Positions 18,690 through 26,624 of a DNA stretch of 64,000 nucleotides are shown piece by piece (position 1 is the stretch's first letter; every line of letters starts with the position of its first letter). The position numbers and the translations under genes were made by a program. Source of the DNA: Hyphomonadaceae bacterium (GTDB lineage Bacteria; Pseudomonadota; Alphaproteobacteria; Caulobacterales; Hyphomonadaceae); the NCBI GenBank assembly GCA_016714495.1, contig JADKDU010000001.1:248001-312000 (forward strand). Reading direction: 5' to 3'. The notes beneath the pieces were generated by a model, which was not told the origin of the DNA, did no database searches, and worked only from the letters and a program-made list of their open reading frames with translations.

Positions 18690-19955
18690 TCAGGTGGGCG
18701 TCTTGCAGTTGCCTGAGATCGCTTCGCCCGCGAAGGCCTTCTTCACGAACGGCGTCGAGTCCGCCAGCGAGCCATTGACCGTGCCGCTGTGGTCGAGGTT
18801 GGCGTAGACCCTGTGCTCGATCACAGAGCCGGCTTTGCACGCGTCGGTGAAGAGGCGTTCCTGGCCCGGAGGCGGAACGTCCTTGTCCTTGCCGCCCGTG
18901 CCCATGAAGACCGGGCCTTTCACTTTGAGCGTCGAATACGCCATCAGCGGATAATATTTCACCAGCGCCGGCGTCGGGTCGTTCACGAAAGAGTTGGCCT
19001 GGTTGAGACCTTCCTTCTCGATCTGGTTCCACGCCGCCATCAGGCATTGCGTACGCGTGGTTTCGATAACGGGCTTGGCCTTGTCCGTGACGTAGTCGGC
19101 GATCTTGAATGTGGGATCGGCCTGCTCGGCGAGATACATTATGTAGAGCGAATAGGCGAAGACGCCGCTGACGGCGTTGGGGTCGCGCACGACGGGCGCG
19201 GTATCGTTAGTGAAGTAGGGCGTGCCAGTGGCGACCGTGCCGCGGATGTCGAGTTCGGGCGCGTAGGTGACAGCTTCACCCGCAGTCGCGAAGGCGCCGC
19301 CGCCGCCCTGACTCTGGCCTACAAGGATGACAGACTTCGAGATCTTCAGGTTCGGATCGGCCTGCACGGCGCGGATCGAATCGAGCACCGAGTAGGCGGC
19401 GGGACGCGTCGCAAGATAGGGATGGCCGCCTGGCGTGCCGAGGCCCTGATAGTCAGACGCGACGACGGCGTAGCCCTGGGTCAGCCAGTGATTGAGGTAT
19501 TTGCTGTCGCGCTCGGAGCGCGCATTGTTCGACGGCGCGCAGATATCGGCGATGCCGACCGTGCCGTGCGCCCAGGCGATCAGCGGGAAGCCACTTGTCG
19601 GCGCCTCGCCCTTCGGCAGGAAGAGCGAGCCCGACACAGCGACCGGCGTCTTGCCGTCCAGGCCATTGGTCGAGGAATAGAGAATGCGCATCGCCTGTCC
19701 GGCTCCAGAGAGCGACGTTTCGGGCGGCTGCGCCTCGGTGCGGATCAGCGTGCCGGGTTTGGCGGGCGTGGGGCCAGCATGGCTGTAGAATTCTGCAACG
19801 CCCCCATCGCCCTGGGACGGATCGGCCGCGACCGTGAGCGTGGCCGCTTCGGCTGTTTCGGGACCGGGCTCCACAGGAGCCGGTTCAGGCGCTTTCTGTT
19901 CGCAGGCCGCAAGGGCAAGCGCGGCGCCGGCCAGCAACAGGGTGATCGTCTTCAT
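18690..19955 (-). CDS. Lipoprotein lipase/esterase (secretory lipase-like alpha/beta hydrolase)
   Basis: A 421-residue predicted outer-envelope lipoprotein. The N-terminal signal ends in the lipobox 'LALAAC'. The body is an alpha/beta hydrolase similar to the LIP/secretory lipase family: 'FPLIAWAHGTVGIADICAPS', 'GYAVVASDYQGLGTPG', nucleophile Ser in 'VILVGQSQGGGG', a likely acid in 'GKDKDVPP' and His in 'NLDHSGTV'. It probably hydrolyses an acyl ester in the periplasm or at the cell surface. Cysteines at CAPS, QCL, DACK and NCK may form disulphides. It is divergent from the desaturase gene. Confidence 0.85.
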   Translation of the reverse strand: MKTITLLLAGAALALAACEQKAPEPAPVEPGPETAEAATLTVAADPSQGDGGVAEFYSHAGPTPAKPGTLIRTEAQPPETSLSGAGQAMRILYSSTNGLDGKTPVAVSGSLFLPKGEAPTSGFPLIAWAHGTVGIADICAPSNNARSERDSKYLNHWLTQGYAVVASDYQGLGTPGGHPYLATRPAAYSVLDSIRAVQADPNLKISKSVILVGQSQGGGGAFATAGEAVTYAPELDIRGTVATGTPYFTNDTAPVVRDPNAVSGVFAYSLYIMYLAEQADPTFKIADYVTDKAKPVIETTRTQCLMAAWNQIEKEGLNQANSFVNDPTPALVKYYPLMAYSTLKVKGPVFMGTGGKDKDVPPPGQERLFTDACKAGSVIEHRVYANLDHSGTVNGSLADSTPFVKKAFAGEAISGNCKTPT

Positions 19956-20106
19956 TGCGCGTTCCTCCGGGGATTACGGGCTACCCTAGCGACGTCGCGA
20001 CGATGCGCCACCCCTTTGCAAGGCCTGCCGTTACGTCAAATTTTAACCTGCAGAGCGCGACCCTGCGGCCCCTGCACACCCGCATCACATCTGCTACATT
20101 TCTGTC

Positions 20107-21060
20107 ATGCCTTCCGTCACGCGCGTTGATCCCAAGTCCATCTTCACACCGGAGGAGTGGACGAAGCTTTCGGTCCAGTCCTGGTGGAAGGGACCGGCGC
20201 TGGTCGCGTATGCGTGGGCGGTGATGATCGGCGCGGGCGCGCTGTTCATCTGGTATCCGAACCCCGCAACCTATGTACTGGCCGTGATGCTGATCGGCAC
20301 GCGGCAACTGGGGCTGGCGATCCTTGAGCATGAGGCGGCGCATGGCACGCTGCATCCGAATGCGAAGCTGAATGACTGGATGGCGGAGTGGCTGTGCGGC
20401 GGGCCGATCGGCGGCAGCCTGAAGCGCTATCGGCCGTATCATCTCACGCATCACAAATACACCGAACAGCCGGAAGACCCCGATCTTGTTCTGTCGCGGC
20501 CCTTCCCGGTGACCAAAGCGTCGCTGGTGCGGAAGTTCGTGCGCGATCTGACGGGGCAGACTTTCTTCAAGCAGCGCATCCGGCAGGGCGTTGGTCCGTT
20601 CATCGCGCAGCTGCAGGGCCAGGGACGAAAGCAACCGCGCGTGCGGGATAATCCGGGATTGAGATTCTGGATAACGAACGGCGTGATGATCGTGACAACG
20701 AGCGCGCTGGGATACTGGTGGGCGTGGCCGGCGCTGTGGATCGTGCCGATGGCGACATGGTTCCCTTTCGTGGTGCGGCTGCGCGCGATGGGCGAGCATG
20801 CGATGGTCAATACGCAGGCCGATCCGTTCACGCACGCGCGCACCACGCTGGCCAATCCGCTGGAGCGGCTCTTCATCGCGCCGTTCTGGGTGCATTATCA
20901 CTGCGAGCACCACTGCTTCATGTATGTGCCCTGCTACAATCTGGAGAAGACGCACAAGCTGTTGCTGCAGAAAGGCTTTCGCGAGCGGATGCGTATCACC
21001 AAGGGCTATATTGAGGTCCTGCGGCGGTGTGGGTCGAAGACGGAGCCCGTGGCGGCTTGA
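20107..21060 (+). CDS. Membrane fatty acid desaturase
   Basis: A 317-residue integral membrane desaturase with the three di-iron histidine boxes: HEAAH at residues 75-79, HLTHH about 40 residues later and HYHCEHH near residue 260. Such enzymes introduce a double bond in an acyl chain or related lipid using oxygen and a reductant. Transmembrane segments around 'ALVAYAWAVMIGAGALFIW' and 'WWAWPALWIVPMATW' are visible. It is divergent from the lipase. Its last codons (RRCGSKTEP) lie inside a 25-base direct repeat whose second copy is 2.9 kb downstream, so the C-terminus may have been altered by an insertion. The TetR start overlaps its stop. Confidence 0.88.
   Translation: MPSVTRVDPKSIFTPEEWTKLSVQSWWKGPALVAYAWAVMIGAGALFIWYPNPATYVLAVMLIGTRQLGLAILEHEAAHGTLHPNAKLNDWMAEWLCGGPIGGSLKRYRPYHLTHHKYTEQPEDPDLVLSRPFPVTKASLVRKFVRDLTGQTFFKQRIRQGVGPFIAQLQGQGRKQPRVRDNPGLRFWITNGVMIVTTSALGYWWAWPALWIVPMATWFPFVVRLRAMGEHAMVNTQADPFTHARTTLANPLERLFIAPFWVHYHCEHHCFMYVPCYNLEKTHKLLLQKGFRERMRITKGYIEVLRRCGSKTEPVAA
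21019..21043 (+). repeat. 25-base direct repeat, left copy
   Basis: This segment, inside the 3' end of the desaturase gene, matches 23936-23960 at 24 of 25 positions (shared core GTGGGTCGAAGACGG). The two copies flank the TetR gene and TonB-dependent receptor exactly, with nothing else between them. Confidence 0.7.
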
Positions 21061-21685
21061 GTACGCGCCCGCGTCCTACTCGCGATGTGCGCACGTATGG
21101 CGAAGAAACGCGCGCTCTTGTTCTGAAGTCGGCTGAAAAGCTGTTCGCCACGCGCGGCCTGCAGAGCACTTCGATGCAGGACATTGCCGAAGAGGCCAAG
21201 GTTTCGCGCGCGACCGTGTTCAACCAGTTCGGATCAAAGCAGCTTGTGCTTGACGCCATCACGGCGAGGTCGCTGAGGAATTACCGCGACCTGCTGCGTG
21301 CTGCGCTGAACGACGATACTCGCGCCACTCCCGAGCGTTTGCGCATCCTGTACCGGCAGATGGGCAAAGGGATCGAATCCAATCGCGCGCTGTATCGCGA
21401 GGTATTCACTGAGATCCGCAAGGTTTCGATGGGGCTGGATGGCGAGGGGGAATCGCCGGCCGCAAGGCAGGAAACGTTCAACCTGCTTGTCGCAATATTC
21501 GAGCACGGCCAGGCGCGGGGCGAGCTCTCGCGCGCGCAAAGGCCGATGTACTGGCGACGGCCTATGACAGCCTGCTGTCCGGCGCTGTGATCCAGTGGCT
21601 GCATGACCCACGCAAAGGAGCGTTGCCTCAGCTGCTGTCGTCGCTGATGGATGTATTTCTAAAGGGCGCCGCGTCCGCCGGATGA
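21057..21685 (+). pseudogene. TetR-family regulator, frameshifted in ligand-binding domain
   Basis: A TetR-type repressor with an intact N-terminal helix-turn-helix: 'RALVLKSAEKLFATRG', 'TSMQDIAEEAKVSRATVFNQFGSK'. The likely start is TTG 21057, overlapping the desaturase TGA; GTG 21087 is an alternative. The frame stops at 21590, but the expected C-terminal helices (ADVLATAYDSLLSGAVIQWL…) continue one frame over to TGA 21683-21685. One more base in AAAGG 21538-21542 restores about 209 residues. It probably controls the TonB receptor that follows 110 bases downstream, though this is inferred only from position. Confidence 0.8.
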
Positions 21686-21795
21686 TCGCCCACGCAAATG
21701 TGGGTTGCCGTGACGTTCTGCTTGCGTCATTGCAACATCTAGACTTAGGTATAAATTAACCGGCCGCAGAAGCCGGTTCAGGGAAGAAACGCCTG

Positions 21796-23895
21796 ATGAA
21801 CAATCGGCTGACCTGGAAAAGGAGGCAGGCTCCGCCACACGCCTGCCTCCTGCTTCCTGCTGCTCTTATGATGCTGTCTCCGCCCGCATTGGCGCAGGAC
21901 CCCGCCCCGGCGTCTGGCAAGTCCTTTGCGGCGGAATTCTTCGCAGCATTCAATCCTGTGTCGGCGGAAGACATGGTCCGCCGCCTGCCCGGTTTCACGC
22001 TGGACAGCGGCGATGATCGTCGCGGCTTTGCGGGTGCGGCGGGGAACGTTCTCATCAACGGCGAGCGGCCGAGCTCGAAAACTCCGCTCGCGGAGCTACT
22101 TTCTCGCATCTCCGCCCGCGATGTTCTGCGAATAGATATCTATGCCGGGGGTGGGGATGGCGATCTCAGTGGCCAGACCATGGTTGCCGATGTCCGCCTG
22201 CGGCCGCGCGACGCGGGGGCGACAAACACCTTCGTGGCGCAGGCGAGCAAGATGGATCCCTCCGGAAACATCAATCCACTGCTCATACTGACCAGCGGCT
22301 TCAAGGTAGGCGATGTGAACGTCAACCTCGCGCTGCAGGCGCAGCCTTCGCGTCGAGGTCGTATTGAGTACGATAAGGATGTAAAAACAGCCGCGGGCGG
22401 GCTTGTTTCCGAGGGACCGGAGTTTCTGCAAGGCAGCTACTGGGAATACAGACTGAGCGGACGCGCGAGTTGGAAGCCGAGCGAGACCGACTCGTTCAAC
22501 CTGAACCTTAATGCAACGCCGTCACGCGATGACCGACACACTTTCTCCGAAACCTACAATTTCAGCGGCCTGTTGACGCAAATCGACGACAGCAAGGTTA
22601 CGGGGGATAACGGCTGGACCATCGAGGCGGGAGGCGACTGGGAACACAGGCTGTCGGATCACTCGTCATTCAAGCTGATCGCATTGGCGAGCGACAAGCA
22701 CACGGGGTCGGCCGAACGCTATTCGACGCGATTTGCAGGCGGCGCTTTCCGCAACACGTTCATTGATCGGGCGGCAGACAATGGCGAGTACGTCGCGCGC
22801 GGCGTATTCAGCTGGAAACCCGGCAACGGTCACGCCATCGATTGGGGTGGCGAAGCTGCGTTCAATTTCCTCGACAGTGCGCTCAACATCGCGGTGGAAA
22901 CGCCCTTGGCCGCTTTTGACGCAACGCCTCCCGTCGCCAACACACGCGTGGAGGAAGAGCGGGCCGAGGCTTTCATTACCGATTTCTGGCAGCTGACGCC
23001 CGATCTGAAACTCGAAGCGGGCCTGACCGTTGAGACGTCCCGCATCACACAATCGGGAGACGCCACCCAGGAACGCGACTTCACATATTTCAAACCCCGA
23101 CTTGGCGCGACATGGTCTGTCGATGACACGAACCAGTTACGCGTGCTGATCGAGCGAGACATCGCCCAGCTGGATTTCACCGAGTTCGCAAGCGCTGTTT
23201 CCCTGTTTGATGGGACGTCCGATCGCGGCAATCCCAACCTGGAGCCAGAGCGTACCTGGCGCGCCACGGCGGAATGGGAACATCGGTTTGGTCCCAAGGG
23301 GGTCGTCGTGGTTTCGTTGTTCAACGACGAGGTTGAGGCTGTGCAGGATCAGATCCCGATTGCCGGGATTTCTGACGGCCCAGGAAATCTTGGCAACGGC
23401 CGGAGAACCGGCGCCCGCATCGATGCCACCGCGCCGCTTGATGCCTTGGGACTGAAGGGCGGCGAGCTTCGTTTCAAGGCCGTGGCGCAACGGACAAGCG
23501 TCGATGATCCGGTGACAGGGGAATCCCGGCGCTTTTCGGACGAGACAGACTGGAACTATTCAATCGACATCCGGCAGCCCCTGCCCGAACTCAAGCTTAT
23601 ATGGGGCGGGCTTTACGACCGCGCCGATGATGTGGAACTCTTCCGCCTGAAGGAACTGCGCAAGACGGGATGGGACGAGGCCAACCTCGATCTCTATGTC
23701 GAGACGTCCGCATTCACAGGCTACGTGGTACGGTTCACGGTGTCGGATGTGCTGCGGCCTGCAGAGGTGCGGGAGCGGCGCTTCTTTGCGCCAGACAGGT
23801 CATCGGACGCCAATCTGTCGAGCGTCGAGACGCGCGAGGCGATCGGCGGTTACGGAACGCGATCCTACGCAATTCGCGTGTCGGGGCGGTTCTGA
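21796..23895 (+). CDS. TonB-dependent outer-membrane receptor (shorter type)
   Basis: A 699-residue outer-membrane receptor. The signal peptide ends at 'PPALAQD'. The plug domain has 'VSAEDMVRRLPGFTLDSGDDRRGFAGAAGNV' in part (MVRRLPGFTLD, VLINGERPSSK) and 'ISARDVLRIDIYAGG', a form of plug seen in a receptor subgroup of alphaproteobacteria and sphingomonads. The beta-barrel follows, with 'RGNPNLEPERTWRATAEWE' and the terminal aromatic 'YAIRVSGRF' that marks outer-membrane export. The ligand is unknown. It is placed after a TetR-family gene and between two direct repeats, consistent with a mobile regulator-receptor pair. Confidence 0.88.
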   Translation: MNNRLTWKRRQAPPHACLLLPAALMMLSPPALAQDPAPASGKSFAAEFFAAFNPVSAEDMVRRLPGFTLDSGDDRRGFAGAAGNVLINGERPSSKTPLAELLSRISARDVLRIDIYAGGGDGDLSGQTMVADVRLRPRDAGATNTFVAQASKMDPSGNINPLLILTSGFKVGDVNVNLALQAQPSRRGRIEYDKDVKTAAGGLVSEGPEFLQGSYWEYRLSGRASWKPSETDSFNLNLNATPSRDDRHTFSETYNFSGLLTQIDDSKVTGDNGWTIEAGGDWEHRLSDHSSFKLIALASDKHTGSAERYSTRFAGGAFRNTFIDRAADNGEYVARGVFSWKPGNGHAIDWGGEAAFNFLDSALNIAVETPLAAFDATPPVANTRVEEERAEAFITDFWQLTPDLKLEAGLTVETSRITQSGDATQERDFTYFKPRLGATWSVDDTNQLRVLIERDIAQLDFTEFASAVSLFDGTSDRGNPNLEPERTWRATAEWEHRFGPKGVVVVSLFNDEVEAVQDQIPIAGISDGPGNLGNGRRTGARIDATAPLDALGLKGGELRFKAVAQRTSVDDPVTGESRRFSDETDWNYSIDIRQPLPELKLIWGGLYDRADDVELFRLKELRKTGWDEANLDLYVETSAFTGYVVRFTVSDVLRPAEVRERRFFAPDRSSDANLSSVETREAIGGYGTRSYAIRVSGRF

Positions 23896-23935
23896 CTATC
23901 GCGTCATGATACATGCGGAAAGGGGCGACATAGTG

Positions 23936-23960
23936 CTGCGGCGCTGTGGGTCGAAGACGG
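23936..23960 (+). repeat. 25-base direct repeat, right copy
   Basis: This segment repeats 21019-21043 with one mismatch (position 9, C for G). It lies 40 bases after the TonB receptor stop, in non-coding sequence. Read in the same frame as the left copy it still encodes VLRRCGSKT, matching the desaturase C-terminus, so it may be the displaced original end of that gene or a target-site-like duplication. Confidence 0.7.
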
Positions 23961-24161
23961 CTGGAGAGCCGGCCCTGCTAGCCTGGAAAACCGTGATTCG
24001 CGCTACGTCAGGGTCGACGTGCTCTTCTGATTCCCACGAAAATCTGATCGGTCGGCGTGAGAAGGCCCTTGCGCCGTTCTTGTTCGAGGCGTTCGGTCGC
24101 CCAAAGGTATCCGTCGGCGCTACGGCGCGAATGTGATCACGAGAATGTGGAGGAGACCGTG

Positions 24162-25196
24162 ATGAAGCATATCCCACTCGCTTTTGTACTCGCGCTGTCG
24201 TGCGCGCCAGCCGCCCTCGCTCAGGCGCCCGGGTACGCGACGCCTAAGACGACATGGGGGGCGCCCGAACTCAGCGGTTTCTGGACCAACCAGTCCTACA
24301 CCCAGATGAGCCGTCCACCGAAGGCCACGAAGCTGACGGTGACCGCGGCGGAGGAACAGGAACTTCTTACGCACAACGTCTACGAGAAAGTCGCCGCTGA
24401 TGAAGCCGGCGTGTCAGACGTCTCCGAGGAGGGATCCAAGAAGCTGTTGGCCGACGCCAACCCCAGCCGCGGCTACAACAAATTCTGGTTTGAAGTCGGC
24501 CAGCAGTTCGGCCGCGTGAAGGGCGAAATCCGGACGTCGTGGGTCGTCGATCCGCCGAACGGCATGGTGCCTTACAAGAAAGAATACGCGGCGGGCCGCA
24601 ATTTCGGCAACGACTACACATCCTACGAGACGCGCCCGCTGGCCGAGAGATGCCTGCGCGGGTTCACCAACGGCGCAGGGCCTGTGCTGGCGAACGGCCT
24701 GTACAACAACAATTACCAGATCGTGCAATCGCCGACGCACGTGATGATCCTCGCGGAGATGATCCACGACGCTCGCGTGATTCCGATCGTGAAGAGCAAG
24801 GCCGAGGCGAAGCACGATTCCAGCGTGCTGCAGAAATGGTCTGGCGACAGCGTTGGCTGGTATGAGGGCAACACGCTGGTCGTCGAGACGATCAACCTCA
24901 ACCCGAAGCAGAACACCTATGGCGGCGAAAAGGGCAAGGTGACGGAGCGCTTCACCCGCTGGGACGACAAGCAGATCTTCTATGAATTCGCGGTCGAGGA
25001 TCCAACCATGTTCACGCAGGTCTGGAAGGGCGAGATGTCGCTAAACATTAATGACAAGCCGCCGTTCGAATACGCCTGCCATGAAGGCAATTACGGTCTG
25101 CACGGCATTCTGGCCGGCGCGCGCCGCTTTGAAGCCGACGGCATTCCGCAGCAGATCAGGAAGCCCACCTTCGGCGACCTCGAGGATGAGGGATAA
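24162..25196 (+). CDS. Secreted protein of unknown family, paralogue A
   Basis: A 344-residue exported protein. ATG 24162 has a GGAGGAG ribosome-binding site, and a signal peptide ends at 'ALAQA'. The mature protein has 'WGAPELSGFWTN', 'RCLRGFTNGAGPV', 'GLYNNNYQIVQSPTHVMI', 'EMIHDARVIP', 'SVGWYEGNTLVVET' and 'YACHEGNYGLHGILAGAR'. The same blocks recur in the 376-residue protein at 48876-50006, so this is a two-member family here. Conserved His, Cys and Trp suggest a periplasmic binding or catalytic fold, but no function is known to me. It ends just before a strong terminator. Confidence 0.8.
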   Translation: MKHIPLAFVLALSCAPAALAQAPGYATPKTTWGAPELSGFWTNQSYTQMSRPPKATKLTVTAAEEQELLTHNVYEKVAADEAGVSDVSEEGSKKLLADANPSRGYNKFWFEVGQQFGRVKGEIRTSWVVDPPNGMVPYKKEYAAGRNFGNDYTSYETRPLAERCLRGFTNGAGPVLANGLYNNNYQIVQSPTHVMILAEMIHDARVIPIVKSKAEAKHDSSVLQKWSGDSVGWYEGNTLVVETINLNPKQNTYGGEKGKVTERFTRWDDKQIFYEFAVEDPTMFTQVWKGEMSLNINDKPPFEYACHEGNYGLHGILAGARRFEADGIPQQIRKPTFGDLEDEG

Positions 25197-25224
25197 CCGA
25201 CCAACTTTCAAATCGAGCGAAAAG

Positions 25225-25254
25225 CCGGGCCAGCTTGCGCTGGTCCGGTTTTTT
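25225..25254 (+). terminator. Rho-independent terminator
   Basis: A 10-base stem (CCGGGCCAGC paired with GCTGGTCCGG, one G-T pair), a TTGC loop and a run of six T's. It ends the paralogue A transcript and lies just before the convergent hydrolase stop. Confidence 0.85.
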
Positions 25255-25258
25255 ATCA

Positions 25259-26517
25259 TTACGGCTTGGCGGCGCGCTCGCGGGCTTTCGTGATCACTTC
25301 GTTGACTGCATCAATCACAGCCTGCGGCTGGTCGCGCTGGATGCTGTGGCCGGCGCCATCAACGACGCGGTGTTCGCCGATAGTGGAGAGCGCGGTCATC
25401 TCGATATGCATTGCCGTCCAGACCCTCTCCATCGCGGCCGTGTTTTCGGCGGTGAAGGCGGCGGGCATGCCTTTCTTGTAGTCGCCGCGCGTCAGCACGA
25501 TCAGCGGCATGTCGCCGTAGGAACGTGCGGCCGCCTTGATCTGGTTTGTACTGACGACTTCCATTGACGCGACTTCGGAAAGCGTCGCCTCGACGCGGTC
25601 AGGATCGTTGCCGCCGCACGTCTTCGCAACGGGCTCATCGCGCTTCAGCAGTTTTTCGTGCAGCGCCTTCACGCAGCCGGCGGCGACCTCATCATCGACA
25701 TTGTCGCCCAATAGTTCTGCCAGATTGGGAATGAATTCAGTGAAGCGCGCCGTCTGGCCATCGCCCGAAGGATCGACCAGCACCATGCCGGCGACTTCGC
25801 CATCCTTGTGCAGGTTGGCGTACTGGCGGACATGGTAGCTGGCCATGGAATGGCCGACGAGCACGAGCGGGCCTTCGATCCTGGCGGCGTGGACAAAGGC
25901 ATCGATGTCGGCCGCAGCGGCGTTGACGTCGCGCGGTATCGGGCCGGGGTCGCTGAGCCCGCGCGCCGCGCGCTCGGCCATGCAGGCGCGCGTGGTTTGC
26001 GAGATCGGCTCGAACACGTCTTTCCACGACGCCATCGCTCCTCCCGCGCCATAGTCGAAGATGACGGTGGGCGATCCTGCGCCGAGACACTGGAACTGTA
26101 TCCAACGGCCATCAGGCAGCTTGACGAATGTCTCGGTCATTTCCAGCGCGCCGGAAGGCTTGAAGATGAGGTCTGTCGTTGTCCCGTCCGCCGTCCATTC
26201 CCCAGCCCATGAGCCGTCGGCGGCTTTCGTTGCGGTGAGTGAGGCGTCGAGCGTGGGGCGATGAAGGACATGGCCGCATCGGTGAGCACGATGTTGCGAA
26301 TGGGCTGGAACGCCCCGTCCGGCTCGCGCATGAAACCGCCGAAACCGAGCTTCGTTTCGTGGATGTTTAGTGCGCCGCCCGGCTTTGAGCTTACGGCGAC
26401 AAACCAGTTGCTGGCGTATTCGGGCGGGGGCGGTGCTGGCGGAGAGGACGGCGTAGGCTCGCCGCAGGCCGAAAGGCCGACCGCAGCCACGGCAATCGCC
26501 AGAAATATCGGCCTCAT
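25259..26517 (-). pseudogene. Alpha/beta hydrolase lipoprotein, frameshifted
   Basis: An exported alpha/beta hydrolase of about 419 residues, split over two frames. From ATG 26517 (GGGAGCT ribosome-binding site) a lipoprotein signal (VGLSACGEP) leads to 'NWFVAVSSKPGGALNIHETKL' and 'GFGGFMREPDG'. The second frame begins near 'TLDASLTATKAADGSW' and contains 'VIFDYGAGGAMASW', the nucleophile Ser in 'LVLVGHSMASYHVRQY', 'VDPSGDG' and catalytic His in 'VDGAGHSIQRDQP'. One more G in GGGG 26255-26258 rejoins the frames. The catalytic domain is entire, so the lesion is probably not the result of relaxed selection. Substrate unknown. Confidence 0.82.
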
Positions 26518-26624
26518 AGCTCCCTCCCCGGACAATCACTGCTGACAGATCATAGGGCGCAACCTGCGGCAATCGGCGCCGCAGATCGTTTGAACCTGCG
26601 CCCGGCCTCGCCTACTTATGCCTC

